DNA of 64,000 nt from Thalassolituus alkanivorans (GCF_020447205.1 NZ_JAJAEL010000027.1:52649-116648); one strand, 5' to 3'; numbered from the stretch's first letter, positions 53,042 to 62,176 are shown. Notes: generated by a model from the letters alone, not told the origin. Translations and numbers: made by a program.

Positions 53042-53720
53042 ATGCCCGGTACAGATTTACCCAGCGGAATTCATCCAGTTCGTCGAGGTCAGGTACGGTG
53101 AAGGATTCACTGCGACCGGTGGCCACATAAGGCGGAAAATGAAAATCCCTAACGCGTGAGTCGGCGACGATGACTTGCCGCGCCTTCTGGCGAAACACTT
53201 CCAGTAATGGCAGGTTGGCGCGGTCGTACAGCACATCAGCGGCAATCAGCAGGTCGAGGTCTTCGTCAAAGGCGAATAAGTCCGGATGCAGGCGATAACC
53301 GACGTTATTCAGCCGCGCATTGGCGGCGCAGGATAACAGTGCATCAGGGTCGATATCGCAGGCGATGACTTCGCGCGCGCCGGCTAATACGCAGGCAATG
53401 GCGACCACACCGGAACCGGCACCGAAGTCCATCACCTTTTTACCGGCGACCCAGTGCGGGTTGGCAAGAATCTCCCGCGCCAGCACCTGACCGCTGGCCC
53501 AGCAGAAGGCCCAGTAAGCGGGGTAGGTCTGAATACGCAGGATTTCTTCCTGACTGAACGCCCGGCGCATGCTCTCCGGTTCAACCAGCCAGAGGCTGAT
53601 TTGCGGGCATTGTGGCAGTGACTGTGCGCTGACGCGGGCATCGTCGAGCATGGCACTGATGGCCTGATTCAGCTGCTGTTCGTCCTGCTCTTTGTGGTGT
53701 GGCTGTGAGCTGGTATTCAT
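53040..53720 (-). CDS. ETF-beta-type protein lysine methyltransferase family, copy 1
   Basis: The 226-residue methyltransferase has PYWAFCWASGQVLAREILAN ahead of VMDFGAGSGVVAIACVLAGA (motif I), ACDIDPDALLSCAANARLNN, and IAADVLYD. The layout is that of the METTL20/ETFBKMT and PrmA-related group, which methylates lysines on electron-transfer flavoprotein beta or related proteins. A paralogue with the same landmarks lies at 60735-61400. Its ATG overlaps the stop of the MBL-fold gene as ATGA, so the two are coupled. The actual substrate is unknown. Confidence 0.83.
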   Translation of the reverse strand: MNTSSQPHHKEQDEQQLNQAISAMLDDARVSAQSLPQCPQISLWLVEPESMRRAFSQEEILRIQTYPAYWAFCWASGQVLAREILANPHWVAGKKVMDFGAGSGVVAIACVLAGAREVIACDIDPDALLSCAANARLNNVGYRLHPDLFAFDEDLDLLIAADVLYDRANLPLLEVFRQKARQVIVADSRVRDFHFPPYVATGRSESFTVPDLDELDEFRWVNLYRA

Positions 53721-54469
53721 GGGTTGCTTCCCGTACCAAGGCTGATGCTGTCGCCGGGGCGGGCGACCTGATAGCCAGCCTGCTCCAGCGTCGCGGCGGC
53801 CTGTTCATTGGCATAGTGATAAAGCACGAAGCGCTGACGCAGTGCGGGCGGATATTCGCGCGCCAGATCGTCCAGACCGGTATGGGAAGGATTGGGCTGA
53901 AGGCCGCAGTCATGGAAGATCCGCTCCTGACCGCTCAGCTCATGGCAAAGTATTTCCGGTATTGGGCGGGTGTCGCCACTGTAAAACAATACGCCGGGCA
54001 AATGCAGGGCGTAGCTGAAACCGGGCTGGTGATGGCGTGTGGCGTGCAGCCGGAAGGTCAGATCCTGATGAATAAAAGCATCGGTCACCGGCAGCAACTG
54101 AAACGACTGCCAGAAGTTGTGCCCGCCTTCGGCCATGGCGCCCGGGTAGGTTGCCAGCCGCTGATGCAGTAAGGTAATCAGATTAAGCGGCACATATAAA
54201 CGTATGGGAGGGTGCTCCTGCAGGCGTGCCTGAACCGTCAGAATCTCCAGATCGGCGATATGATCAAGATGGCCATGGGTGATAAAGATCGCTTGCGGCA
54301 GGCGTTTATAGTGTTTCTGGTAAGCACTTAAAGTGCCGTAACCACAGTCAATCAGCAGTATCGGTTGCTGGTTAAGTTCCAGTACCGCGGCGGAGCAGCC
54401 CATGTCGGGTTGGCCGCCGCTGCCGGTACCCAGAAATTTGAGCGAATAATCGGATGCGTTTCGGGTCAT
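53717..54469 (-). CDS. MBL-fold metallo-hydrolase
   Basis: The 250-residue protein is chosen from the ATG at 54469 where family similarity begins ([20 protein letters not shown]). It has the metal motif [12 protein letters not shown], a later His in RHHQPGF, Asp in YSGDTRP, and a final region [10 protein letters not shown]. It resembles RNase Z/phosphorylcholine phosphodiesterase-like members, but substrate is open. The ribosome binding site is weak. It is divergent from msrA with only 36 bases between starts, and translationally coupled to the methyltransferase. Confidence 0.85.
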   Translation of the reverse strand: MTRNASDYSLKFLGTGSGGQPDMGCSAAVLELNQQPILLIDCGYGTLSAYQKHYKRLPQAIFITHGHLDHIADLEILTVQARLQEHPPIRLYVPLNLITLLHQRLATYPGAMAEGGHNFWQSFQLLPVTDAFIHQDLTFRLHATRHHQPGFSYALHLPGVLFYSGDTRPIPEILCHELSGQERIFHDCGLQPNPSHTGLDDLAREYPPALRQRFVLYHYANEQAAATLEQAGYQVARPGDSISLGTGSNP

Positions 54470-54505
54470 AATAGGCCATATCAGCGCAGAGAAATGAGGT
54501 GCATT

Positions 54506-55138
54506 ATGTGGCGTCCAAAACTGATGTCTATCCCCACAGCCGATCAGGCACTGCCGGGCAGGGCTGAACCGTTGTATCAGGTGCCGCAGCAGCATTATGT
54601 GAACGGTAACCTTATCGCCGGTGAACGTCCGGCCGGAGTCAGTGAGATTCTGCTGGGCATGGGTTGTTTCTGGGGGGCTGAGCGCAAGTTCTGGTCATTG
54701 CCCGGTGTTTATTCAACGGCAGTCGGCTATGGCGCCGGGCATACGCAGCATCCGACCTATGAGGAAGTCTGCAGTGGCATGACCGGCCACAATGAGCTGG
54801 TGCGGGTTTGGTTTGATGAGCAGCAGCTGACGCTGGAGCAACTGCTGGCGGTGTTCTGGGAAAGTCATGATCCGACTCAGGGCATGCGTCAGGGCAACGA
54901 TATCGGCACCCAGTACCGCTCCGGCATTTATCTGTCGCAGGCCGCCGATCTGGCACGGGCTGAGGCCAGCCGGGAGCACTATCAGCAGCGCTTATATGCC
55001 TCCGGCATGGGGGATATCACCAGCGAAATTCTGGTTGATGTGCCATTTTATCTGGCCGAAGGCTATCACCAGCAGTATCTGGCCAAAAATCCCAATGGCT
55101 ATTGTGGACTGGGCGGCTGTAACGTCAGTTTTGACTGA
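54506..55138 (+). CDS. msrA: Peptide-methionine (S)-S-oxide reductase
   Basis: The ATG at 54506 follows GAGG and gives 210 residues, close to E. coli MsrA (212). The catalytic motif is [13 protein letters not shown], with [31 protein letters not shown], and the recycling Cys near the end in [11 protein letters not shown]. It repairs oxidised methionine in proteins using thioredoxin. It is 38 bases ahead of the ParA-like gene. Confidence 0.96.
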   Translation: MWRPKLMSIPTADQALPGRAEPLYQVPQQHYVNGNLIAGERPAGVSEILLGMGCFWGAERKFWSLPGVYSTAVGYGAGHTQHPTYEEVCSGMTGHNELVRVWFDEQQLTLEQLLAVFWESHDPTQGMRQGNDIGTQYRSGIYLSQAADLARAEASREHYQQRLYASGMGDITSEILVDVPFYLAEGYHQQYLAKNPNGYCGLGGCNVSFD

Positions 55139-55176
55139 CCGCTCAGGGCGGCAGGATTTTTAACAAGGAGTTAATC

Positions 55177-55914
55177 ATGCGGGCAATGGCTGTTTATCAG
55201 CTGAAGGGCGGGGTTGGTAAAACGACTACTGCAGTGAATCTGGCGGCGCTGGCAGCGCGGGACAAGATTCCAACCCTGCTGTGGGATCTCGATCCGCAGG
55301 GGGCAGCCAGCTGGATTCTGGGAATCGATAAGGGCCATAAACAGGATGGCTTATGGAGCAGTGATGAGCCCATCAGCCGCTACATTCAGCCCAGCACGGT
55401 GCCGCGCCTGGATGTACTGTCGGCCGATAGTTCGCTGCGCAAATTTCATCAGAGTCTGAGCGGTAAAAAAGAAGCCCGGCAACGGATGGCGGAAGCGCTC
55501 GGTCGTCTGGCCGAAGACTATGGCCTGATTATTATCGATTGCCCGCCGATGATTACGCCGCAGATGGAGGGGGTCTTGCGGGCAGTGGACCGCATCCTGA
55601 TTCCGGTTGAGCCTTCGGTGTTATCGATTCGTGCCTACGACCAGATCAAATCCCAGTTTGACTGGGCGAAAAAATCCCAGTGGCTGCCCTTTGTTACCAT
55701 GATTGACCGGCGTAAGCCGGCACATCTGCGCTGGGTGAATACCGAGCTGCAGAATTATCCGGAAGTGTTGCGCACTTTTGTGGCCTTTTCTGCCAGTGCT
55801 GAACGTATGCTGGAGTTGCGCAGCCCGATTGTAGAGCAGCAGCCAGCGGTGCCGCTGGCACGTAATTATCAGGCGTTGTGGAAGGCGCTGAAGCCTAAGC
55901 TTAACCTGCGCTGA
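55177..55914 (+). CDS. Orphan ParA/MinD family ATPase
   Basis: The 245-residue protein follows AAGGAG. It has the deviant Walker A motif KGGVGKTTTAVN, the Walker A' segment LLWDLDPQGAAS, and the Walker B strand LIIIDCPPM. There is no parB or parS-like gene beside it, so it is not a standard chromosome partition pair. Orphan ParAs place cellular machines such as chemoreceptor arrays, flagella or carboxysomes. Here its neighbours are msrA and a small phage-like protein with no obvious link. Its 3' end overlaps that of the convergent gene by 14 bases. Confidence 0.88.
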   Translation: MRAMAVYQLKGGVGKTTTAVNLAALAARDKIPTLLWDLDPQGAASWILGIDKGHKQDGLWSSDEPISRYIQPSTVPRLDVLSADSSLRKFHQSLSGKKEARQRMAEALGRLAEDYGLIIIDCPPMITPQMEGVLRAVDRILIPVEPSVLSIRAYDQIKSQFDWAKKSQWLPFVTMIDRRKPAHLRWVNTELQNYPEVLRTFVAFSASAERMLELRSPIVEQQPAVPLARNYQALWKALKPKLNLR

Positions 55915-56338
55915 CTCCGGACAGCGGTGCCGTGCTTTTAGTCAGTGGGCAAGGGGACGGTTTGGAATTGCCTGATGTGCAGGCTGTTGTCGCGTGCTTT
56001 ACCTGTGGAAAGGCCAGATACACTGCCCAGGCAATAGCCGTGGCATAGGCCAGATTGGTAATCAGCTCAATGTGCGGGTTATTGAGGAATTCACGCTGTG
56101 AGGCCAGGCCGCGGATTTTACTGGCCAGCTCAGGATCGAACGCAAGGTGCTGGTTCCATACCTTCTGGTGCAGTCCGGCGTCAATCGGGTAGATACCTTC
56201 GGTGCGTCCCTGAGGATGTTGTTGCTGCCATTGAGCAATGGCGACCAGAATATTCTCGGAGGCATGGCAATGCTTGCCGAGATAGTGCAGGGTTGGGCGA
56301 ACAATGCGCTCACGCAGTTCTTGTGAAGCCAGTTCCAT
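55901..56338 (-). CDS. Small protein resembling a phage-tail-region domain
   Basis: The 145-residue product has no signal peptide. Its pattern recalls a small domain common in phage and prophage proteins: RPTLHYLGKHCHASENILVA, then GIYPIDAGLHQKVWNQHL, LASKIRGLAS, and ITNLAYATAIAW. The phage form usually has a TAAQES segment with an acidic residue, which here reads AIAQWQ, suggesting a divergent or inactive form. The last 35 residues are low-complexity Ser/Thr/Pro. It overlaps the ParA gene at the 3' end. The homology is from memory of the pattern and function is unknown. Confidence 0.6.
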   Translation of the reverse strand: MELASQELRERIVRPTLHYLGKHCHASENILVAIAQWQQQHPQGRTEGIYPIDAGLHQKVWNQHLAFDPELASKIRGLASQREFLNNPHIELITNLAYATAIAWAVYLAFPQVKHATTACTSGNSKPSPCPLTKSTAPLSGVSAG

Positions 56339-56438
56339 GGGCAGTTCCGCAACTAAACCTCGATTATTGATAGCAGACTAGCGGCAGATACTCCATGAGT
56401 GGAATGAAATTTTTGTTTTTAATGTGGCATTCCAATAA

Positions 56439-57257
56439 ATGACATTAATGCATGACACAGTATCGGGCTGGTTCGACAGTCATTGCCACTTTGATTTTGC
56501 CTGTCTGGATGACGAGCGTGACGAACAATGGGCGCTGGCTCAGCGTCTGGGGGTTCGTGGTTTATTGGTTCCCGGCGTACAGCGTTCTCAGTGTGAACAG
56601 CTGGCGGTGTTCTGTCGTCAGCGGCCATTCTATTATGCTCTTGGATTGCATCCGTACTTTATCGCTCAGCATCAGCAGGATGACCTGAACTGGCTTGAGC
56701 AAACCCTGCAGGATCAGCTTTCTGGTCAGAAACTTGTGGCATTGGGAGAAACCGGACTCGACTGGGTGCTGGCGACGGATGCGACACAGCGCGAAGAGCA
56801 GTGGTTCTGGTTCCGGGCGCAAGTGATGCTGGCAAAAAAATATCAGCTGCCATTGGTTCTGCATATCCGCGGAGCACATGATGAAGCAGTATCTTATCTG
56901 CGTCAGCAACAGTTCCCCTGCGGTGGAATGGTGCACGCCTTCAGTGGCAGTGAACAGCAGGGCAGAGCCTGGCGTAAGCTGGGTTTTCGTCTGGGGATTG
57001 GCGGGGCAATGAGTCATCCGCGGGCACATAAGTTACGGCGTACAGTGGCTTCTCTGCCGTTGGATTGCTGGTTGCTGGAAACCGATAGTCCGGATATGAA
57101 GCCGGCGTTCTGGGGGCCTGATAACAACAGTCCGGCCAGTATTCCACTGCTGGCAGCAATTCTGGCCAGTCAGCATCACCTGAGCCTGCCGGTATTAGCA
57201 GTGCAGCTGGAGCAAAATTTGCGACAAACGTTCCCACGTATGATGGCGGTGGGATAA
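56439..57257 (+). CDS. TatD family metal-dependent hydrolase/DNase
   Basis: The 272-residue amidohydrolase-fold protein has all family metal ligands: DSHCHFD, the Glu in ALGETGLDW, the His in LVLHIRGAHDE, the His in MVHAFSGS, and the Asp in LLETDSPDM. It resembles E. coli YjjV. TatD enzymes are Mg-dependent exonucleases linked to DNA repair or RNA quality control. ATG codons at 56439 and 56448 are both possible and neither has a clear ribosome binding site. Confidence 0.92.
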   Translation: MTLMHDTVSGWFDSHCHFDFACLDDERDEQWALAQRLGVRGLLVPGVQRSQCEQLAVFCRQRPFYYALGLHPYFIAQHQQDDLNWLEQTLQDQLSGQKLVALGETGLDWVLATDATQREEQWFWFRAQVMLAKKYQLPLVLHIRGAHDEAVSYLRQQQFPCGGMVHAFSGSEQQGRAWRKLGFRLGIGGAMSHPRAHKLRRTVASLPLDCWLLETDSPDMKPAFWGPDNNSPASIPLLAAILASQHHLSLPVLAVQLEQNLRQTFPRMMAVG

Positions 57258-57408
57258 GGCCGAATGAGCCATTTTGCGTTCCTTTATTGCTGCTGATGCT
57301 GAAGGCGCGGGTTTTTAGACAAGCTTATTGCATAAAACGGTGCCAGCTTGCTTTGTCTGTTCAGAGCGCATAATCCTTGTAACGTAGTCACACAAAGAGG
57401 TGAGCACT

Positions 57409-58011
57409 ATGTTTGCAAATCATATGTTCGGACTGCTGTACCATCCACGTCGTGAGTGGGATGAAATTCGTCGGGAGCGGGCCGGTTCCATTCTGGAAGT
57501 GTTTGTCCGTAACCTGATATTTCTGGCACTGATTCCGCCAGTATCGCTGTATATCGGTACCACACAATATGGCTGGAGTATCGCCGGCGGTGATGTGGTA
57601 AAACTCAGTGCTGAAAGCGCTCTTCCTATGGCTGTTGCTTTCTATTTTGCTCTGCTGTTCGGCGTGGCGATGGTGGCTTACGCAATGTTCTGGATGGAGC
57701 GGACCTTTGGTGTCAGTGCCAGCTATGAGCGCTGTCTGATTTTTACCATCTTTACCTCCACACCTATGTTCTTGTCTGGTTTTATTGGTCTGTTACCGAT
57801 TCTCTGGCTGGATGTCATGGTCGTGCTGGCTGCGGTTTGTTACAGCGTTTACCTGCTGTATTCGGGGGTTCCCATTTTTATGGATATCCCGGAAGAGCGC
57901 GGATTCATTTTTGCCAGCTCGATGCTCACTGTAGGGCTTTGTGCGCTGGTCGGATGTATGGCGGTGACCGTTATCCTATGGGGTATGGGAATGGCGCCAG
58001 CATTTGTTTGA
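57409..58011 (+). CDS. Yip1 family membrane protein
   Basis: The 200-residue protein starts at the ATG at 57409 with AGAGG 8 bases upstream. It has FGLLYHPRREWDEIRRER, the usual cytoplasmic start of bacterial Yip1-domain proteins, then about five hydrophobic helices (for example FVRNLIFLALIPPVSLYIG and ILWLDVMVVLAAVCYSVYLL). Bacterial members have no assigned function. It appears to be a single-gene unit with a hairpin downstream. Confidence 0.82.
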   Translation: MFANHMFGLLYHPRREWDEIRRERAGSILEVFVRNLIFLALIPPVSLYIGTTQYGWSIAGGDVVKLSAESALPMAVAFYFALLFGVAMVAYAMFWMERTFGVSASYERCLIFTIFTSTPMFLSGFIGLLPILWLDVMVVLAAVCYSVYLLYSGVPIFMDIPEERGFIFASSMLTVGLCALVGCMAVTVILWGMGMAPAFV

Positions 58012-58030
58012 CTGCATGTAGTGCTCATCG

Positions 58031-58064
58031 GCCGCGGAGGGACTTTTTGCGCCCCTACCGCGGC
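58031..58064 (+). terminator. Hairpin after the Yip1 gene
   Basis: GCCGCGG and CCGCGGC enclose an inner AGGG/CCCCT pairing. Only a short TTTT lies 9 bases downstream, so it is a weak terminator candidate. Confidence 0.45.
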
Positions 58065-58161
58065 AGACAGAGTTTTGTAGTGATTTTGTAACACGTGGTT
58101 GATCATAGAATCACCAATCAGTAGCCTGCACGCCCCCTGAATATGGCTCAATGGTGATGTG

Positions 58162-59505
58162 ATGAAACGACGGTTTTTGTTTGCTGCATTGATGTGCTCT
58201 GTTTTACCGGCCATTGCTGCCGTTGCGCCGGAAGATATTGCCCGCCTTGGGAAAGACCTGACGCCGGTTGGTGCCGACAAACTGGGTAATGGTAAAGATA
58301 TTCCTGCCTGGAAAGGTGGTCTTCCTCTCGATAAAACGCATAAACCCGGCGCATTTCATGCCGATCCTTTTGCTGCCGACAAACCACGCTTCCGTATCAC
58401 TTCCGCTAATATCGCAGAGCACCGTTCGCGTCTGACTGATGGCCAGGTCGCACTGCTGCAGCGTTTTCCTGATCTCTACTTTGAGGTTTATCCGACTCAT
58501 CGCTCCGCGTCTTATCCTGACTACGTTTATCAGGCGATTAAGACCAACGCCAGTCGTGCTGAACTGATGAAATACGGCGCTGGTGTTACCGGTGCGACGA
58601 TGTCTTCCCCGTTCCCGGTGCCCGAGAACGGTCTGGAAGTGCTGTGGAACCATACCTTGCGCTTCCGCGGTCACTCTATGGCCTATACCGCTGTTGCATC
58701 ATCGGTAACTCAGGGCGGACAGCGCATTGATGCATTACGTGAATACGAATACTTTATTCAGTACAGCATTCCGGGTGCAGAACCTACCGATCTGGATAAC
58801 AAAATTTTCTTCCTGAAGCGTAAAACACTGGCACCGGCACAGCTTGCCGGTGGCATTACGCTGGTGCATGAAACGCTGGATCAGGTTCGTTCACCACGTA
58901 AATCCTGGATTTATGTGCCGGGCCAGCGTCGTCTGCGCCGCACTCCTGATCTGGCGTATGACACAGCTGACTCCAACACCAACTCCATCCGTACCGTCGA
59001 CCAGGTTGATATGTTTAACGGCGCACCGGATTACTATGACTGGGAGCTGAAAGGTAAGCGTGAAATCTATATTCCGTACAACGCTTACAAGGTTCATCAG
59101 GGCACGCTGAAAATTGATGATATTTTGCAGGATCATCACATTAACCCGTCACTGTTGCGTTACGAAGCGCATCGCGTGTGGGTGGTTGAAGCGAAGTTGC
59201 GTCTTGGTTACAGCCATCGTTACTCAACCCGTCGCTACTACGTGGATGAAGACTCATGGTCGATTATCTACGCCGAAGAGTACGATGAAGAAGGCAAGTT
59301 GTGGCAGGTTACCGAAGCACACACCATTAACTACTATGATGTTCAGCTGGTTTATCCGACTCTGGAAGTAACCTACGATCTTGAGAGCGGCCGTTATTAC
59401 GCTGAGGGGCTGGATAACGAACGTGGCGCCACTATCGATTTCAGCCAGGAGCTGGATGCCGACGACTTTTCGCCGAATGCTATCCGCCGCGAGGCTGTGC
59501 GCTGA
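58162..59505 (+). CDS. DUF1329 family exported protein
   Basis: The 447-residue protein has a signal peptide (MKRRFLFAALMCSVLPAIAA). Family landmarks follow: LGKDLTPVGADKLGN, IPAWKGGL, RSASYPDYVYQAI, the C-terminal YYVDEDSWSIIYAEEYD, and DFSPNAIRREAVR at the very end. DUF1329 proteins resemble LolA/LolB-like lipoprotein carriers. They are usually next to a DUF1302 outer-membrane protein and an RND-type exporter, which I do not see here. A GTG one codon upstream is an alternative start. Confidence 0.9.
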   Translation: MKRRFLFAALMCSVLPAIAAVAPEDIARLGKDLTPVGADKLGNGKDIPAWKGGLPLDKTHKPGAFHADPFAADKPRFRITSANIAEHRSRLTDGQVALLQRFPDLYFEVYPTHRSASYPDYVYQAIKTNASRAELMKYGAGVTGATMSSPFPVPENGLEVLWNHTLRFRGHSMAYTAVASSVTQGGQRIDALREYEYFIQYSIPGAEPTDLDNKIFFLKRKTLAPAQLAGGITLVHETLDQVRSPRKSWIYVPGQRRLRRTPDLAYDTADSNTNSIRTVDQVDMFNGAPDYYDWELKGKREIYIPYNAYKVHQGTLKIDDILQDHHINPSLLRYEAHRVWVVEAKLRLGYSHRYSTRRYYVDEDSWSIIYAEEYDEEGKLWQVTEAHTINYYDVQLVYPTLEVTYDLESGRYYAEGLDNERGATIDFSQELDADDFSPNAIRREAVR

Positions 59506-59530
59506 CATTCAGCGGTATGGCGATTACACT

Positions 59531-59551
59531 GGGCAGCAATCTTTGCTGCCC
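59531..59551 (+). terminator. Strong hairpin between DUF1329 and transglycosylase genes
   Basis: GGGCAGCAA and TTGCTGCCC form a 9-bp stem with a TCT loop, 25 bases after the DUF1329 stop. The following GTGTATTTTG has only a partial T-run, so it may attenuate transcription into the next gene. Confidence 0.6.
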
Positions 59552-59560
59552 GTGTATTTT

Positions 59561-60673
59561 GTGACTTTAAATCTCTTCCCGCTTTTCTCTTCTTATTCCC
59601 GCCTGTTAAGACTGCCACTGTTTTGTCTTTGTTTGCCGCTGTGTTCTTTTTGTCTGCCGACGGTGGCAGACGACGGACGCTTGCCGGATAACTTTGCTGA
59701 ACTCTCTGATGATGTGCAGGCGGTGATTCTTGAATACGCCTTCTTTTCGGAAAAAGCCAATCAGGTCTGGGGACAGGACTTCGAAGAAGCATCGGCCCAT
59801 GCGATGGTGAAATATCTGGATGATTACCACACCCGGGTTCATATCGACTTTGCAGCCGGGCGTATCCGTGTAGAAAGTGAGCGCAGTAAAACGCCGTTAA
59901 CGGCAATCCGCCAGGCATTGGTGGCTACGCTGCTGACTCCGGCGGATCCTTCTGCCGTGGATCTGTACACGGCTGCCGATATGGGTATTACCGGCAAACC
60001 TTTTCTGGCCGGGCAGGTGCTTGATCAGGACGGCAAAAGTATTGAATACCCCTGGCGGGCAGAGCGTTTCGCGCAGTACCTGACCGAGCATAAAGTACAA
60101 CATAAAGGCGCACGCTATTGGGTGGACGTCGCCATGGTGCGCAGCCATAAGCAACGTAGTGCGGAAGGCTACCGACCACAGGTGGAGCGGGCTGCAACTC
60201 GCTATAAATTGTCGCCGGCACTAATTCTGGCGGTGATTGAAACAGAAAGCAGTTTTAACCCTTTTGCCGTTTCACACTCCGGCGCCTATGGCCTGATGCA
60301 GGTGATGCAGAACACTGCGGGGCGTGATGTCTATCAGCGTATTTATGGCCGTGATGACCGGCCGACACGCAGCTACCTGTTAAATCCGGCGAATAATATT
60401 GACGCTGGCAGTGCGTATTTATCGATTCTGCGGGATGTTTATCTGCGTGATATTCAGGGATGGCAAAAGCGGGAGTATTGCATGATTGCTGCTTATAACG
60501 GCGGTGCAGGAAACCTGCTTAAAGCATTTCACCCTGACCGCAAAAAAGCTGTTCAGCGCATTAATTCAATGTCGGCCGAGGAGGTGTACCGCACTATTGT
60601 GCACAAACACCCGAAAGCCGAATCCCGGCGTTATCTGGAAAAAGTGATAGCTTTTAAAAAACACTGGCTGTAA
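59561..60673 (+). CDS. MltC-like lytic murein transglycosylase
   Basis: The 370-residue reading is provisional because no ribosome binding site marks the start; GTG at 59552 or 59561 both fit. A hydrophobic, Cys- and Leu-rich signal sequence ends near PTVADDG. The N-terminal domain to about residue 200 matches the murein transglycosylase MltC type (LPDNFAELSDDVQAVILEY). The SLT domain follows with the catalytic Glu in LILAVIETESSFNPFAVS and GAYGLMQVMQNTAG, then IAAYNGGAGNLLKAF. It cleaves peptidoglycan to anhydro-muropeptides in the periplasm. Confidence 0.88.
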   Translation: MTLNLFPLFSSYSRLLRLPLFCLCLPLCSFCLPTVADDGRLPDNFAELSDDVQAVILEYAFFSEKANQVWGQDFEEASAHAMVKYLDDYHTRVHIDFAAGRIRVESERSKTPLTAIRQALVATLLTPADPSAVDLYTAADMGITGKPFLAGQVLDQDGKSIEYPWRAERFAQYLTEHKVQHKGARYWVDVAMVRSHKQRSAEGYRPQVERAATRYKLSPALILAVIETESSFNPFAVSHSGAYGLMQVMQNTAGRDVYQRIYGRDDRPTRSYLLNPANNIDAGSAYLSILRDVYLRDIQGWQKREYCMIAAYNGGAGNLLKAFHPDRKKAVQRINSMSAEEVYRTIVHKHPKAESRRYLEKVIAFKKHWL

Positions 60674-60734
60674 GCGTTCTCTGGTCTGCTTTTGTGCATA
60701 TTAATAATTTAAACCGGCGAGTTCTGAGTTCTTT

Positions 60735-61400
60735 ATGTCAATCAACCATGCACCGCTAAAACAGCTGCAGCAGGCATTAATACTGCCTGGGGCGCAGCTT
60801 GTTACGGAAAAACTCATACAGGAGCAGTTAACGCTGTGGCTGCTCAGCCTGCCGGACAGTGAATTAACTCTGGATACGCAGGCCATCGGAGCTTTCTGGC
60901 AGCGTCTGCCATACTGGGCCTTTGCCTGGGCAGGCGGGCGGGCACTGGCGCAATGGATTGTTGCTAACCCTGATGCTGTTGCCGGAAAGAAGGTACTGGA
61001 TTTTGGCTGTGGCTCAGCGCTGGTGGGGATTGCTGCAGCAAAGGCCGGAGCTGCTGAGGTCTGGGTTGCCGATCTGGATGATCATGCACTGCAGGCCGCA
61101 GCCGAAAATGCCGCGCTGAATGGGGTAAAGGTTTGGCCGGTAAAAGGGGAGTGGCCGCAGGTTGATCTGCTGCTGGCCAGCGATGTGCTGTATGACATCA
61201 GCTCCAGTGCCGACCTTAAACAGCTGATGCTGAGTATTCCAGACTGGATTCTGGCCGAAAGTCGTTTTGTTGCGCCGGACTTTGTTGAGCTGGATTGCCT
61301 GCATTCCATGGTCAGTTCGACACTTCCCGTCATTGGTGATTTTGATGAAGCGGTTGAGGTTGAGATTTATTGCCGCGCAGGTCAATCTCGACTAACGTAA
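60735..61400 (+). CDS. ETF-beta-type protein lysine methyltransferase family, copy 2
   Basis: The 221-residue paralogue of the gene at 53040-53720 has PYWAFAWAGGRALAQWIVAN, VLDFGCGSALVGIAAAKAGA, VADLDDHALQAAAENAALNG, and LLASDVLYD in the same order and spacing. The N-terminal 60 residues differ, which may set substrate choice. METTL20-type enzymes trimethylate lysines on ETF-beta in some bacteria; whether either copy does so here is open. It follows the transglycosylase by 61 bases on the same strand. Confidence 0.83.
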   Translation: MSINHAPLKQLQQALILPGAQLVTEKLIQEQLTLWLLSLPDSELTLDTQAIGAFWQRLPYWAFAWAGGRALAQWIVANPDAVAGKKVLDFGCGSALVGIAAAKAGAAEVWVADLDDHALQAAAENAALNGVKVWPVKGEWPQVDLLLASDVLYDISSSADLKQLMLSIPDWILAESRFVAPDFVELDCLHSMVSSTLPVIGDFDEAVEVEIYCRAGQSRLT

Positions 61401-61449
61401 CCGACTTATCATTAATAACGTTTTAATAAACACTCTCAGGGAGATACTC

Positions 61450-62007
61450 ATGCGCATCGTTATGACGCTGTTGTTCAGCTTGTTGGCACCACTGGCAATG
61501 GCCGCTGATCTGACAGAAAAAGATGTAAAACATTGGATGGAAGCCATGCCAGCACTCGAAAACTGGCTGGACCAGCATGAAGATCAGCTGCCGGAAGAAG
61601 ACTTCACTGCCGGTGAATCCAGCATTGATGCGATGTTCAATAAAGGGATTGAGCAACTGAAAGCCGCTGGTTTGTACGACGACTTCAGCAAGCAGGTAAA
61701 GGCTGGCGGTTATAAGAATATCGAACACTGGGCTGAAATTTCGCGTCGTGTAACCATGGGCTATATGGCGCTGGAAATGGAAAACGAGCAAGTCAGCCTG
61801 TCACAACTGGAAGCCCAGCTCGAACAGATCCGTCAGTCTGAAGGTATGCCTGCTGAGCAGAAAATGATGATGGAGCAAATGATGGGCGCTTCGCTGATGA
61901 TGATGCGTGCGGTGGAAAATGTCAGCGAGCAGGATAAATCCGCTGTGCGTCCTTTCCGTCAGCAGCTGGCTGATCAGTTTGCAGAATCCGGTGATGACGA
62001 CGAATAA
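61450..62007 (+). CDS. Exported helical protein of unknown function
   Basis: The 185-residue product has a signal peptide (MRIVMTLLFSLLAPLAMAA) cleaved before DLTEKDVKHW. The mature part is acidic and helical, with a Met-rich stretch EQKMMMEQMMGASLMMM at about residues 138-154 and an Asp/Glu tail. A segment KHWMEAMPALENWLDQHE recalls small periplasmic proteins of pseudomonads, without a known role. The Met cluster could bind Cu(I) or a protein partner, but this is speculation. It lies 49 bases after the methyltransferase gene. Confidence 0.75.
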   Translation: MRIVMTLLFSLLAPLAMAADLTEKDVKHWMEAMPALENWLDQHEDQLPEEDFTAGESSIDAMFNKGIEQLKAAGLYDDFSKQVKAGGYKNIEHWAEISRRVTMGYMALEMENEQVSLSQLEAQLEQIRQSEGMPAEQKMMMEQMMGASLMMMRAVENVSEQDKSAVRPFRQQLADQFAESGDDDE

Positions 62008-62176
62008 AGCCTGCGCTGGCTGCTCTGCTTGATCCTGCGCAATGGCGTATGCCGCTACGGACGCTATGCTTTAACTATCCACTGTGTTTTATGCCTTCAG
62101 GTGATAGTGCCGGAGGGCCACAGGGGTTTTTGAAGCTTGAACGTTGAGCCAGAGCCTTTGAACAGGAAGCAGAGAT

